This document shows, piece after piece, positions 11,322-21,822 of a stretch of DNA of 64,000 nt. The position numbers were made by a program, and so were the translations under genes. The notes beneath the pieces were generated by a model that saw nothing but the letters and a program-made list of their open reading frames with translations, was not told the DNA's origin and did no database searches. Source of the DNA: Hyaloperonospora brassicae (lineage: Eukaryota > Oomycota > Peronosporomycetes > Peronosporales > Peronosporaceae); contig CANTFL010000090.1 of assembly GCA_947650285.1 (NCBI GenBank), positions 1,116,001 to 1,180,000 of the forward strand, read 5' to 3'. Positions within the stretch are counted from its first letter, which is position 1. Every line of letters starts with the position of its first letter.

Positions 11322-12122
11322 TCACTGGTCCTTTGTATTTTCTGCGAACCGGCTTGTCCACCGCTGTCCTACAGGCCGGAGCTCAACATGTCGAGTCTCA
11401 AATTCCCCTTCCACATACGACATCCGGATCTCGAGTCTCTCTCTCGGAGCACTTGTTTCATCCAAGCGCTCAGGCCACTCTACTAGCGTAATCCCTATCA
11501 CCAAACAAGGACAACATATCGCCCATGAATCTCGATTCGTGCATCGGCCCTTTCGTCTACACGACCAGGCCATTACCTCGTTCAAATGCTGCAGCCAACC
11601 CCAAAGCAGCTGCATCTTGTTCCGTCACGGTACTTAACCGGTACAAATCGACGTGGTACACGGCCGCCGTGTCAGGTGCGTCATCGTACGTATTGACCAG
11701 TAAATACGTCGGCGACGGCACTGCCAACTGCGTTAGCTGTGTGTGCGCTCGTACAAATCCTCGAGCGAGACACGTCTTCCCACAGCCCAGATCGCTAAAA
11801 ATCACATGCACCAAATGTCGCACATCTCATGAACCCCACCACTGCATTCTGTAGCACACGACACGATCCAAATCATCAAATCTGCGGTCAGGTGAGTCAC
11901 GAACCCTTGTAGAAACAAAACGTCGCCCGGCTGTCGCCCTTGAGCCAATCGTTCGCCCAGCGTCTCCATCTCTCGCTCAGACCGAATCGTCTGAGTGCGC
12001 GCCAACAGCGAATCGCTAGTGGCACTAGTGCTTTCACTGAATGAGCTAAAGCAAAACGCGTTGACAGCGGATGAGCAGCGCCGCGTGCAGCTGCGCGTCG
12101 CAATTGAGCGCTGCACGAACAT
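11322..12122 (-). CDS. tsaE: tRNA threonylcarbamoyladenosine biosynthesis ATPase TsaE
   Basis: TsaE is the P-loop ATPase that works with TsaD and TsaB to make the t6A base at position 37 of ANN-decoding tRNAs. Three exons join as 11905-12122, 11577-11794 and 11322-11494 (609 nt, 202 aa). The Walker A motif DLGCGKT (about residues 74-80) is created exactly at the first splice. VPSPTY, the family signature VYHVDLYRLS and, in the last exon, LVEWPERL follow in the usual order. The first roughly 30 residues are rich in R, S and A with no acidic residue, as in a mitochondrial presequence, so this is probably the organellar, bacterial-type enzyme. The ATG at 12122 is the only start in frame. The first donor is the unusual GTTCGT. 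The gene is divergent from UFD2. Confidence 0.88.
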
Positions 12123-12234
12123 GACAGCAAGTAGTGTTGTTGGTCGTGATGTGCATTGTTCGTGTGGCGCACACAATCGGTATCAGTCCTCGTGTGGCGC
12201 ACATCAGTAGTACAAGTGCTCGTGTGGCGCACAT
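12046..12234 (-). other. Possible upstream ORF with 10-residue repeats overlapping the tsaE start
   Basis: An ATG at 12234 opens a 62-codon minus frame that ends at 12046, inside the tsaE coding sequence but in another frame. Its first 28 codons are three turns of a 10-residue repeat led by CATR, a direct product of the 30-bp DNA repeat. If the tsaE transcript starts upstream of it, the ORF could repress tsaE translation. Nothing shows that it is translated. Confidence 0.25.
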
Positions 12235-12264
12235 AAGCGGCAGCTGTGTTCGTGTGGCGTACGT
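12161..12264. repeat. Four 30-bp tandem repeats with a palindromic core
   Basis: The core CGTGTGGCGCAC occurs at 12161, 12191 and 12221, with a changed copy (CGTGTGGCGTAC) at 12251, giving an exact 30-base period. GTGTG-GCG-CACAC in the first unit is a two-fold symmetric site. The 16-18 bases between cores are less alike. The array lies in the 314-bp gap between the divergent tsaE and UFD2 starts, so it may be a protein-binding array. It may equally be a simple minisatellite. Confidence 0.7.
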
Positions 12265-12436
12265 AGCTGTTGCGACCGGCCGTTCACTTTACACGGCATC
12301 TCATTGGACAAAACCCGCTCCCTCTGCATCGGCTCGTCGTCACGCAGGAGAACGTGAGTTAACGTGGTCGATGTGGTGCACATGAACAACACGCGCTCCG
12401 TACTCGTGCTTTTGCTCCAATCAAAGATCGTGGACC

Positions 12437-15400
12437 ATGTCCGGCTGGGTGAGTGCGTGGCTGCAGAAGAAGGACGAGGGCGACAGCGAGCGCAAGAGCG
12501 GAGGCGACGCATGCGCAGCTGATGGGGCCGCACCTGTGTCTGCCGACGAGATCCGTCGGAAACGGCTCGAGCGGCTGCAGGAGCAGCAGGAGACGGCCGC
12601 GCCGTGTGTTTCCGCCAATCAGGACACGACAAAAGCGCGCTCGGCCGACGTGCCAATAACAGCCAATCAAACGACAGCCCGACCCACCCCACTGCCACTT
12701 AAGAGCGGAGCTCCTGATGCAGCGCCATTGGTGCGCAAAAAGGGCCCTCTTCCCGATGTTTACGTCAACAATGTCCTCCAGCGGGTCCTCCGTGTGACGC
12801 TGTCGCCTGCCCATAGCAACAGCGACTTACTGCTCTTGCCCGAGCTTTTAACGGCGACAGACGACGCCCCACCCACCGAGCTCTTGAGTCCAGCGAACGT
12901 CAGTGAAGTGCTCTACGCTCGCGTCGTTCGGAATCCTGTCGATCTTCCTGGAGGGTCGCAGCACCCGCTGGCCGCTGTGGCGTACCTCGAGCAGGTGTTC
13001 TACCGCTGTCGAGACGAGATGCAGAAGCTGCAGTCGTCGTTTGTTCGACTGCCGGCCGACGTCAAGGAGCAAACGCTCGCGAGTCTACAGAGTATTCGCG
13101 ACATGTGCGTGAATTACAGTGCAACGGCCATGACAGACCCGGAGATCTTTCCGTTTGAAGCAGGCACGATCAATGCCGATGCACTCGAGAAGATTGTGCG
13201 AACACAAGCTAGTGCGGAGACACCGGACTATATTGATGGTGTTGTCGCTCAGCTGGAAGCGAGCGATGCCACGATGGCTGTGTTTGCCCCTATGTTCCAG
13301 AAGTTACTGTCCGAGCTGTTCCTGATCACGCCGCCGTCTCTCATGTCTAACTTTTACTCGAACATGTACACGCTCACCGTGTTGTGTCGCAACAAGGCGT
13401 TGGCGCTGGTATTCACGCAAATTCCTGGATTCTTGCTCACACCAGGTCTGCCCATGACGGGTCGACGGCTCCAGGATGCTACAGCACTCGGATTGCTGCT
13501 GCGCTTTAGCTGCAATCAGGATCCAGCCATTACGCAGATGTTTACAAACATTACGAAACGTACGAAGAACGATGTAGACAGCTCGATCCTGACTATACGC
13601 AACAAACTCGATAGTGTCCAGACATCGGTTACGGATATCGTCACGTTACTACTGAAAGCTGGTGCGCTCTCGCGTGAACGCGTTCTGACATGGTTGGAAC
13701 AGGCAATGCAGGTGAACGTGGAGCGGGCTAAAGAAAACCCTGACGTAAACACCACAGCAACGAACGGAATGTTTGTCAACCTGACAATGGTGCTGCTCAA
13801 GCTGTGTGGTCCTTTCATGGCACCAAAGTCGAAGAAAGCTCACTTCATCAAGACAGAGTACTTGGCTACCCAGAACCCGTTGTTTCCAGTTGACGAGACG
13901 AGGTTGGTTGGTTCAGGTACTCTGGATGCGGATATGGTAGACGACGACCGCCAGGTGGTGAACGCCTCCGACTTTCACTTTGTCACGCGTTGCTACTTCA
14001 TCACGGTTCGGGCGATGCACCTAGGTCCTGTGGGTATGATGGGGCAATACATTCGTTTGCTCCGCCAACTTTCTTACTTCCAAAGCCGCATGGCTGATCA
14101 GGATGCAGATCCTCGTTTGCGAGCACACTTTGATCAGATGGCCACTACAAAGATGATTATGGACGCCGAGCTTTTGCATCCGGAATTTCTGCATGAGATG
14201 GTTCGTTTCTCCCTGCTTACGTGTGCAGTTGTGAACTCAATCTGTACCGGACTTGATATATACGACGAGCACACGATGCTCGATTTGCCACTACCGACGC
14301 CGGACACAAATGCGAATGTTGTTTTGAAGTATATACCCGAGCACTTGGTAGATGACTTGTGCACGACGCTAAAGTTTGTTGCTCGACTTGAGCCGAAGAC
14401 ACTGAACGCGTTTGAGCTGAAGGAGTTGCTCAAGATGATCATCGTTTTTCTATCTAGCCCAGCTTATGTGCACAGTCCTCACTTGCGCGCCAAAATGAGC
14501 GAAGTGCTCTTCCATATCTTTTTACCATCTGAGGAGTCTGATGAACGCGAAACTGCTGGGACGCCGTTTGGAATGGAACTCCTCATGACGGATGTGCTGG
14601 CACAGCGCCATCTTGCTCCGTGCCTGCTGGCGCTGTATGGTGATGTCGAGCACACAGGCTTTTACGAGAAGCTCGAACACCGCTACAATATTGCGTGTCT
14701 GCTCAAGTATATGTGGAAGCTGAATGGTCACAAGCCAGCTTTTCTTCTCATCGCGAAGGACAAAGACAACTTTGTGAAGTTCGCGCACGGGCTGATGAAC
14801 CACATCAACAGCTTGGTAACTGATGCGCTTGTTGCTTTACCGGAGATCAAGATGTTGCAGGAGGAGATGAACGATACCGCGCGTTGGATGGCCCTTGACG
14901 AGACTGTGCGCGAGCAAAAGCAGAGTCTGCTGTCCGATAAAGAGCGCACCGTCACGTCGAGTCTTCAGCTTGCGAATGAGACCATCCACATGATGTCGTA
15001 CCTGACGTCTGAGATACAGGAGCCTTTCGTGAAGATGCCAGAGCTCGAGGATCGCCTTGTGAGTATGCTAAACAGCGTGATTGTCAAGCTTGCTGGTCCG
15101 CGTGGCGTGGAGCTGAAAGTGAACAATCCGGAGCAGTACAAGTTTCGCCCGAAGGTAATGCTGAAGGAGATCGTGGAAACGCTATTGCACTTCGCACACT
15201 ACCCGAGTTTTCTAGAGGCTGTGGCCACGAATGGCTTTTATGACGGTCGAGTGTTCCGTAAGTGTGCCCAGATTGTGGCTCGTACGCAGTTATTGGATCC
15301 AAGCGACATCCAGAAGTTTGAAACGTTTGTTGAAGATATCGGGAGGGCCGCTGAGGGTGCAGCGATACGAGAGGAGGCTCTCGGCGATATTCCAGAGGAG

Positions 15401-15622
15401 TTTCTTGACCCGTTGGTGTTTACACTAATGAAAGACCCTGTGCTGTTGCCTAGTGGGTACACGATGGACCGGTCTTGCATCTCTCAGCACTTGCTGAACG
15501 ACCAGAGTGACCCGTTTACCCGTGTACCACTGACAGCGAGCCAATTGCAACCAAACACTGAGCTCAAGACGAAAATTGACGAGTGGATCTTTGACCAGCA
15601 GCAAAAGCGTGCCGACTCGTAG
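12437..15622 (+). CDS. UFD2: Ubiquitin conjugation factor E4 (UFD2/UBE4 family), U-box E3/E4 ligase
   Basis: This 1061-residue single-exon gene encodes a ubiquitin chain elongation factor of the ubiquitin-fusion degradation pathway, acting with Cdc48/p97 on proteins bound for the proteasome. After a short, variable, charged N terminus, the long helical Ufd2 core fills roughly residues 130-960. The U-box is at the C terminus, about residues 984-1055. It starts PEEFLDPLVFTLMKDPVLLPSG and runs through a YTMDR and a DPFTRVPL segment that match the E2-binding fold. The length is close to yeast Ufd2 (961) and animal UBE4B-type cores. The ATG at 12437 is the first in frame after the divergent promoter. 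I see no introns or breaks. Confidence 0.95.
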   Translation: MSGWVSAWLQKKDEGDSERKSGGDACAADGAAPVSADEIRRKRLERLQEQQETAAPCVSANQDTTKARSADVPITANQTTARPTPLPLKSGAPDAAPLVRKKGPLPDVYVNNVLQRVLRVTLSPAHSNSDLLLLPELLTATDDAPPTELLSPANVSEVLYARVVRNPVDLPGGSQHPLAAVAYLEQVFYRCRDEMQKLQSSFVRLPADVKEQTLASLQSIRDMCVNYSATAMTDPEIFPFEAGTINADALEKIVRTQASAETPDYIDGVVAQLEASDATMAVFAPMFQKLLSELFLITPPSLMSNFYSNMYTLTVLCRNKALALVFTQIPGFLLTPGLPMTGRRLQDATALGLLLRFSCNQDPAITQMFTNITKRTKNDVDSSILTIRNKLDSVQTSVTDIVTLLLKAGALSRERVLTWLEQAMQVNVERAKENPDVNTTATNGMFVNLTMVLLKLCGPFMAPKSKKAHFIKTEYLATQNPLFPVDETRLVGSGTLDADMVDDDRQVVNASDFHFVTRCYFITVRAMHLGPVGMMGQYIRLLRQLSYFQSRMADQDADPRLRAHFDQMATTKMIMDAELLHPEFLHEMVRFSLLTCAVVNSICTGLDIYDEHTMLDLPLPTPDTNANVVLKYIPEHLVDDLCTTLKFVARLEPKTLNAFELKELLKMIIVFLSSPAYVHSPHLRAKMSEVLFHIFLPSEESDERETAGTPFGMELLMTDVLAQRHLAPCLLALYGDVEHTGFYEKLEHRYNIACLLKYMWKLNGHKPAFLLIAKDKDNFVKFAHGLMNHINSLVTDALVALPEIKMLQEEMNDTARWMALDETVREQKQSLLSDKERTVTSSLQLANETIHMMSYLTSEIQEPFVKMPELEDRLVSMLNSVIVKLAGPRGVELKVNNPEQYKFRPKVMLKEIVETLLHFAHYPSFLEAVATNGFYDGRVFRKCAQIVARTQLLDPSDIQKFETFVEDIGRAAEGAAIREEALGDIPEEFLDPLVFTLMKDPVLLPSGYTMDRSCISQHLLNDQSDPFTRVPLTASQLQPNTELKTKIDEWIFDQQQKRADS

Positions 15623-17958
15623 CGGGGTTGGTAGCTGGTCGGTCAATACAGAGACGACGAGCGTGTTTTTGCTTGTATCATTATCACTCGTGGTTGTCTC
15701 GTGCAAGCAAGTGGCACCGTGCAATCAATCGGTCGATGGTTTGGCTTGGGGTTGAAGCTGCAGCAACGAACAACAAACATGTCCTCTCAAGACGCTGTGC
15801 GTCCTGCGCGTATCAGTCGAATGTGCTGTTTCGCACTTCGTATGACATACCTCTTACGCCTGAGTCTATATAAGTCGCACGTATCGGTCTGGTCACGTTT
15901 CACGCCGAACCTCCAAAGACTTTGCTTACGACAACGGCCTCGGAGCATCTGACCTGCTTCGTGTATCGGTAGCTCTCGTACTCGCGTTCCATTTGCCTCG
16001 AACGGATGTGTCAGTCAGACACATGTGGCAATATCGCTTAGCCACTGTGTCACGTCAAGAATCCAGCGACGAGACATTGCATAGCTGGAAACACCTGATG
16101 TCTACTTGCTGGATGGCCTTCTTCTGCTTTAACATTTGCCTCAACTGTTATTGCCCGCATGAACGTAGCGCCAGGACCAACGCGTACGAAACAGAGTGTC
16201 GTGCAGTACCGACTACTGCGAACTGATAACAAAACAAAACGCTGATTGTTGCATTAGCAGTGGCTAAGTTCAGGCCACTGCATGCAGGCGGTAAAGTTGT
16301 CTTGCAGTCAATCGCATTGCTGATCCGATAGCTATGATGAAAGGGGGCGAATGCTTCGTACGAAATGTACCGTTTTGGTCCGCGACATTGCTTAACAGAC
16401 TTCAACCAACTCGGTGTTTACTCCATAGTGGGGTAAGCAGATCGAGGGATCACCTGCACCAAGCTGACCTTAGCTGTAGTTTCCATCCGCTTGATCTTGA
16501 CTTGTTTGAGCTCAAACTCTTCCTGTTTCTCCGCAGTCGCTGTTTGCAGCATCGCGGCGGTAATCGTTCCGTCAACGACATGTTCCAGCTGGTTCTCCTC
16601 AAACACAGTCGGCATAGCCCACTTGTAAGTCTGCCAGTCCTTACCATCCCAATTCTTTGGGATCCCATCACTGGTAAACTTCATAGCCCTGCTTGGGCTC
16701 ATAACCAACAGGTTCACGCGCACACACAACTTCTAACTGCTTTCTTGTACGTCGAGTTCTCTTTGCTGTTGGCAGCTCGTTCGTTGCCTCCATCGGACGC
16801 CGCTGTCATAAGTGCTGCTTCGTCAATCACTGATGTTTCGACTGCCGCTGCTGCACCACCGTCGACGTCCCCGGGACATCACCTGCAGTAGCACCTCCCG
16901 AACAGAAACCAGCGCCACTCGCTGAGGTCCTCTCAATATCGCTTTCCACATCACAGTCGGCGTCGTCACCGGCCATAACATCAGGTCACTAGCTGCGTCG
17001 TCTTCAATTTACCTCCAGGCGCTGAGGTGTTGGGAACGGTGTTCCAATGGGGTTATGCGTAGGTGCAGTTACACAGCTTGCGACGCTATCTACGGCAGCA
17101 TACACTGTCAATTCAGACGCGGTCAATGCTTTTTGCTTTCTATCAAGATACTACCGGAGAAGAGTTACAGGTCTTGTTAGCTCAGATAGCTGCGACGCAA
17201 ATGTGGGCTGCCATGGACGGATGAATGCACACGAGCTGGAGCTGATGTTCTGTTTGTATTGGGGTGTTGCTTTGCTTGGAACATCAGCAAGACTGTGGTA
17301 TCCTTGAGTAGGACAGCAGGATGCTACCCCAAAGTGGCCATATTGTGCTGCAATACATACGATTGTGTCAAGAAGCTCTCGTTGATAGCAACAAGTGAAC
17401 GTTGCGCCATACCAATAACACTTTGGAACAACCACATGCTTCATGACGTGCAAAACGACACACGTACGGAGTCTATGTAGCACACAAACGAAGTTCGCAT
17501 GACTTTTGGTGCTTTCAGGATAGCGTTTGCACGTGCATCTGTACATGTGCACGGTCATGAGCAACACACACCGCAGCCTTTTAGTGGTGCTGAACTTTTG
17601 TACACAGCCACAGAAGCTACAAGTAGAAGAACGATCGATGCCAACTTCAACTCTAGCTGGATTACTGGTGGTAAGGATCTTGGAACTAGAGCTGTTGGCG
17701 GTAATGATGTAGCAAAGCTCTGTACTGATGAAGAACGAGTGTGTGTCTGTGTGTGACTCTGACAGCACCAGGGCGTGGTAAACCATATCTGATTGCCTCT
17801 TGTTGACTCCAAACAACATTGGGTAGCAGCGCACCGATGGATGCAAGCGCAACTACAACTGACGCAAGTACGCTGGATCGATTCTTCAGTCCACCCTATC
17901 GCAACCCTTCGACGAGCCAACGCCTCAGCAGCGACTTCATCGGATAAGCACCGGCTGG
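15623..17958. other. Gene-free interval with a Copia gag fragment
   Basis: Apart from the Copia gag relic at 16418-16729, no frame here shows recognisable motifs. A 233-codon minus frame (17151-17852) has no family resemblance I recognise and is rich in cysteine and histidine in the way random translation often is. The interval separates the 3' ends of UFD2 and aminoacylase-1. Confidence 0.5.
16418..16729 (-). mobile_element. Copia-type retrotransposon gag fragment
   Basis: The minus strand translation contains NWDGKDWQTYKWAM, then VVDGTITAAML and a lysine/glutamate helix (EKQEEFELKQVKIKRM). This is the N-terminal UBN2-like pattern of Ty1/Copia Gag (F-D-G-x-x-W followed by a short helical repeat). 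No protease, integrase or RT follows within the interval, so only a stub of the element remains. The ATG used by the frame may not be original. Confidence 0.65.
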
Positions 17959-19707
17959 CTACTCATGAGCAAACATGTCTCGAAACACATTGACGTAAAC
18001 TGCAATCCCGTCCAGGAACACGTCTTTCGGGAGGCTCTCGTTGTGCTCGTGCAATAGAATCTCAGTTTGCTTCATTGGAGAGAATCCAATTGCAGGCACC
18101 CCGATCTTGCGGAGAAAGCGGCTATCGGTAGCTGCTGGAAAAATCTCCGTCTCCAACTTCACTCCGATGCGAGCACAGGACGCCTGGAAAAGCTGCCACC
18201 AAACGTTGTCAGCATCAAGCGAAGTGATGTAATGTTCGTACATCGGATTCGTCCACGACGCAAACTCCCACGAGACGCCTTCGGTCGCGCACCACTCGTC
18301 TAGTTTTTCTTGCATCACCTTGAAGTCCATTTTAGGTGATATGCGGATGTCAAAACCGGCGATGGCTTCGTTTGGGATCACATTGAGGGCGTGCGTCTTC
18401 CCGCCATCCTGCGAAACGCCACTTTGCAATGCCGTGATGTTAATCGTCGTGACGTCTCCGAGCGTTTTCTTCTTCATGTCAGCGTGCTTGCAGCCGTCGT
18501 CGGCCCCGAGTGCTTTTTCCTGCTCGTCACGAAACGCCAATGCCTTGTTACAGATACCCACGATCTTCGAAACAGCCGTGTCCTTGATGAAGCGACTGCC
18601 ATGACCGGTTGGCCCCTCGGCCTTCACGTAGACCCACCATGGAGCTCGTTCTCCATAGAACACCGTGAACACATCATTGGGGTTGGCTAACCCTTCGTCG
18701 AACGCAAACACAACGGGCATGATAGCCTTGAACTGCGTGCTTTCCAGAAGTTTCTCCATTCCTTCCACACCTCCAATTTCTTCGTCCGGCACAAAAGAAA
18801 GATAGATGTTGCGCTTGGGCTTGAACCCCGAAGAGAGGAGGACGTGCACAGCTTCAACGTACTGAATGCACACGCTCTTCATGTCTTGTGCTCCTCGCCC
18901 GTAAATTCGCCCGTCGTCCAGGACTTGGGCCTGACCTCGGCCAAACAACAAACAACAAACGAGACAAGAAACAGAGACAAGGGACAACGGGAGATACAGC
19001 ACAGAACAAGGTCAGTCTTTCTGACAGAGTACCAGACCCACAAGCCGTCGTCTCGAACTACTCACATCAAAGGGGTCGTACTGCCAGTGTTCTGCCACCG
19101 CTGGTACCACATCATAATGTGAATTGAGTAGGATCCCCGGAAGCGTCGGGTCCTCCCCATGCCACGTCGCCTGTTGCATTAGCACAGCAACTCGTGAGCG
19201 ACACGTCCTTTCGAACGATCAGTGCAGCTACACACACACACAAAACGACCGCCACGAGCCACAAGAAGCAAAAGACCGCGACGAACCAGCACGACGGGTT
19301 TGTGGGCCATGGGTGCGAACACTTGCACCGAGAGACCAACTGCCACATCAAACAACGCATCGAGAAAAAAACAACAGACCATCACATGTACGTGTTCCAT
19401 CCTGTTCGTTCCTTGTTCTCACTACACATAACGTGACGTCTACTGTCCATTCAATGCGTTATGTACGACATACGTTCTTCAAGGTACCGCTGTAGCCATT
19501 CCGCACACTATGAACAACACCGCCACCACCGCCACCAATAACGTCCGTAGCACGAGACACACCAATTACTCCCGCGTGTCTTTGCATCGCCAGTGCCTCG
19601 TCTGCCTGTCTCCGTACCTCCTCGTAGCTCCCGCGCGGTCCTTCTGCGCTCACAGTGCGAATCCGCAGCAGCTCAAGGAACCGCTCGATTGGATCCTTTC
19701 GACCCAT
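17959..19707 (-). CDS. ACY1: Aminoacylase-1 (N-acyl-L-amino-acid amidohydrolase, M20 family)
   Basis: ACY1 is a cytosolic zinc enzyme that removes acetyl groups from free N-acetyl amino acids. Five exons, 19618-19707, 19474-19507, 19287-19339, 19066-19170 and 17959-18930, sum to 1254 nt (417 aa, close to the 408 of the human enzyme). Joins restore conserved text: [21 protein letters not shown] spans exons 1-3 and [13 protein letters not shown] spans exons 3-4. Metal and catalytic motifs are NSHYDVVP (His about 77), GRGAQDMKS (Asp about 110), PDEEIGG (Glu pair about 144-145) and a late HEHNE. Exons 2 and 3 are only 34 and 53 nt. The longer frame to 19749 lacks an ATG, so 19707 is the start. 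The gene is divergent from the + gene at 19872. Confidence 0.93.
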
Positions 19708-19871
19708 TTTGGTGTAGCCACTTGGACGCCCCTTGTCGGGCGTAATCAAGCGCGTGGTGTTTGCGCTCGTTGCGGGCCCTCGTTAGAAACGACCGAGCGT
19801 ACCCCTTTCGTCGTACCCCCGCGACATATTTCTATCGACGCGGCCCAACAGCTGGCGCCGCGCGCGATTGA
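19708..19871. promoter_or_regulatory. Short divergent promoter (aminoacylase-1 / TPR-zinc gene)
   Basis: Only 164 bases separate the two divergent start codons, so both genes must share this promoter. I cannot place a TATA box or initiator with confidence. Confidence 0.5.
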
Positions 19872-21434
19872 ATGGACGAAAGTCGTCGCGCGATCCGCCA
19901 GGGCCGCGACTGGGCCGCTCGAGGCGCCTACGCGCGCGCGCGGACGACGTGGCGGGCCGCCCAAGCGCGTGCGTACCGCGCACAGGACCACGCCGCCCTG
20001 TTCGTGCTGTCGGTCAACGTGGGCGAGGCGTGTGTCCGCTTGGCAGCGCAGTCGCCGGACCCTGCGGCCGTGTACGAAGCACAGGCGAATCTCGAGTACG
20101 CCGTGCAAGTGGTGCACGAGTGCGGTCTCGAGTGGCATGTGGGAAGACGGCACAGCGAGTTGGCTCGAGGCGTGCGACGGGCAGAGATGCTGCGACGTGA
20201 GGTGGCAAAGCTGCTGGACGCGATGCGCGTGGCGGACGACGACGGACCGACGGCGGCAGCGGACGCGAAGGAAACGGATTCCGAGTGTACGACGTGTGGA
20301 CAAAGACGAGGACAGCAGCGCGCGATGGTGCTGGACGCGAGCGACGGCTGCTACTACTGCAGCGCGTGCTACGAGGAGTACTATGCGACGGTGGCGGTTG
20401 ACGCGGCCGGCGATCCGGGTGTCAACGAATGGATGGCTGATGAAGCTATGAACGCGCAACACGACCACAGCGAGCGTGATGGGTGCTCTGTGGACGCACG
20501 CATAGCGGAGGAGGGGGGAGATGGGGTACTTGACACTGCTGCGTCTTTGTGGCGACCGGTAGTTGAGGACGTTGTACTGCATGAAAAGCTGGACGATAGG
20601 GTCGACGAACAAAAGACTGGCGGGACGACAGTGGATCGCATCCGATACGACCGTGTTGAACTGGGATCACTCGCAGAGTATCTGACTGGAAAGTGTCAGG
20701 TGGGCGACAAAGACGAGCAGCTTGGAAGCAGTAAGCCGAGCGATGATGTGGATGACACTTGTGTGCCTGTAGCAGACGCTTCTACTGATGACGATCGCCA
20801 CCACGTCGAAGTACACCGCAAAGAGTCTTTTGCTGCAAGTGACGAATTGCAGGAGAAGCTTCGTGAGGCATGCGTAGCTACAGTGGACGACGACAGTTTG
20901 CGCGAGGAAGAAACAGCGCTGGTGGACGAGGACACAGTCGATAAGGCTTGCGAGAACCGCAAGTACTCGATACCCCGACTGCTGGACCTTCGGAGAGTCT
21001 CACCTCGCGATTGTCCAGAGTGTCTGTTGGAATCCCCAGTGCGAGACGACGGGTCCGTTTGCAAGCGAGTTCACAGTCGAGCTGGTTCGTCTCGTAAAAC
21101 ATCGAGCTCTAAGTTGACGCCGAGGTAGGTGTTATGTGGTGCGGTATGGGGCCGACAACTTTGACTCAGAGTATGAACTGTTAGATCAGCGGCATGCAAT
21201 CAGCAAACCAGCGGCGCTGCGACCGACTCTGGCCAAGCCAAGACGCCTGAGAAACCCGAAGTCACGGCTCTGGTCTCTCCGCTTCCGTCGTTGGAATTGT
21301 GCAACACGATGCGTAAAGTCCTCGAAGAGAAGCGGCAAACTGACGACGTGAGCTGCCACGACACGATGATAGCGTCTCGGGCACATCAACTGCGATGTCT
21401 ATTGACTTGTCCAGCACAAGACCAATTGCAGTAG
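19872..21434 (+). CDS. Uncharacterised TPR-like/zinc-binding protein with an eIF4E-binding-type motif
   Basis: I do not recognise this gene. Residues 1-115 are alanine/arginine-rich paired helices resembling a TPR bundle. A cysteine cluster follows at about 140-170 (CTTCGQ...CYYCSACYEEYY), which could bind one or two zinc ions. The middle is acidic and probably disordered. Near residue 385 the segment KYSIPRLLDLR fits Y-x4-L-hydrophobic, the eIF4E-binding consensus of 4E-BP, 4E-T and eIF4G. An intron at 21125-21184 (GTAGGT...TTAG) joins exon 1 (19872-21124) to exon 2 (21185-21434), giving 1503 nt and 500 residues. Without it the protein ends at 21128 with 418 residues. The splice is inferred from frame and consensus only. 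Confidence 0.7.
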
Positions 21435-21822
21435 TTCAGTGGGACATCTCACTTGAGCTATGATTTTGCACAAGTGTGTGTGGAAAACGATCCGTCGCAA
21501 TCGAATCGGTAATGCATTAGAAGCAAAAATAAACGCATACAAGTTACGTCTGCTGGAAGCTTTGACGAGCCGAACTCGGCCATCGATCGCTGACCGACTT
21601 GAAAGGCCATTGAGTCACTCACTGCATTTATAATGGTCTGGCCAAAGGTATTATACATACACGTAACGAGTTGCAACACGTATACAACCTCGGAAGTCCG
21701 AAATTGTGCGGGGTTTGTTAGAAACGCGATAGAAACGGCCAGCGCCAGCACTTGCTAATCTACTAATTCTTAGAGGTCCTCCGAGTTGTCATCGACGGAC
21801 GGCACAAGAAAAAAAAAGAGTG
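21435..21822. other. Intergenic, nothing recognised
   Basis: This is spacing between two + strand genes. The A-rich run at about 21808-21818 lies just before the next start codon. No RNA gene or repeat was seen. Confidence 0.4.

Noticed and set aside
12161..12264. CRISPR array
   Set aside because: Only four short units with related spacers in a eukaryotic promoter, and no cas genes; this is a minisatellite or operator array.
17151..17852. 233-codon minus frame as a gene
   Set aside because: Cys/His-scattered text without motif or homology I recognise, and flanked by a retroelement relic.
19510..20612. 313-codon + and 288-codon minus frames
   Set aside because: Both overlap the ACY1 first exon and the 19872 gene in other frames. 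They are Arg-rich, as is typical of GC-rich shadow frames.
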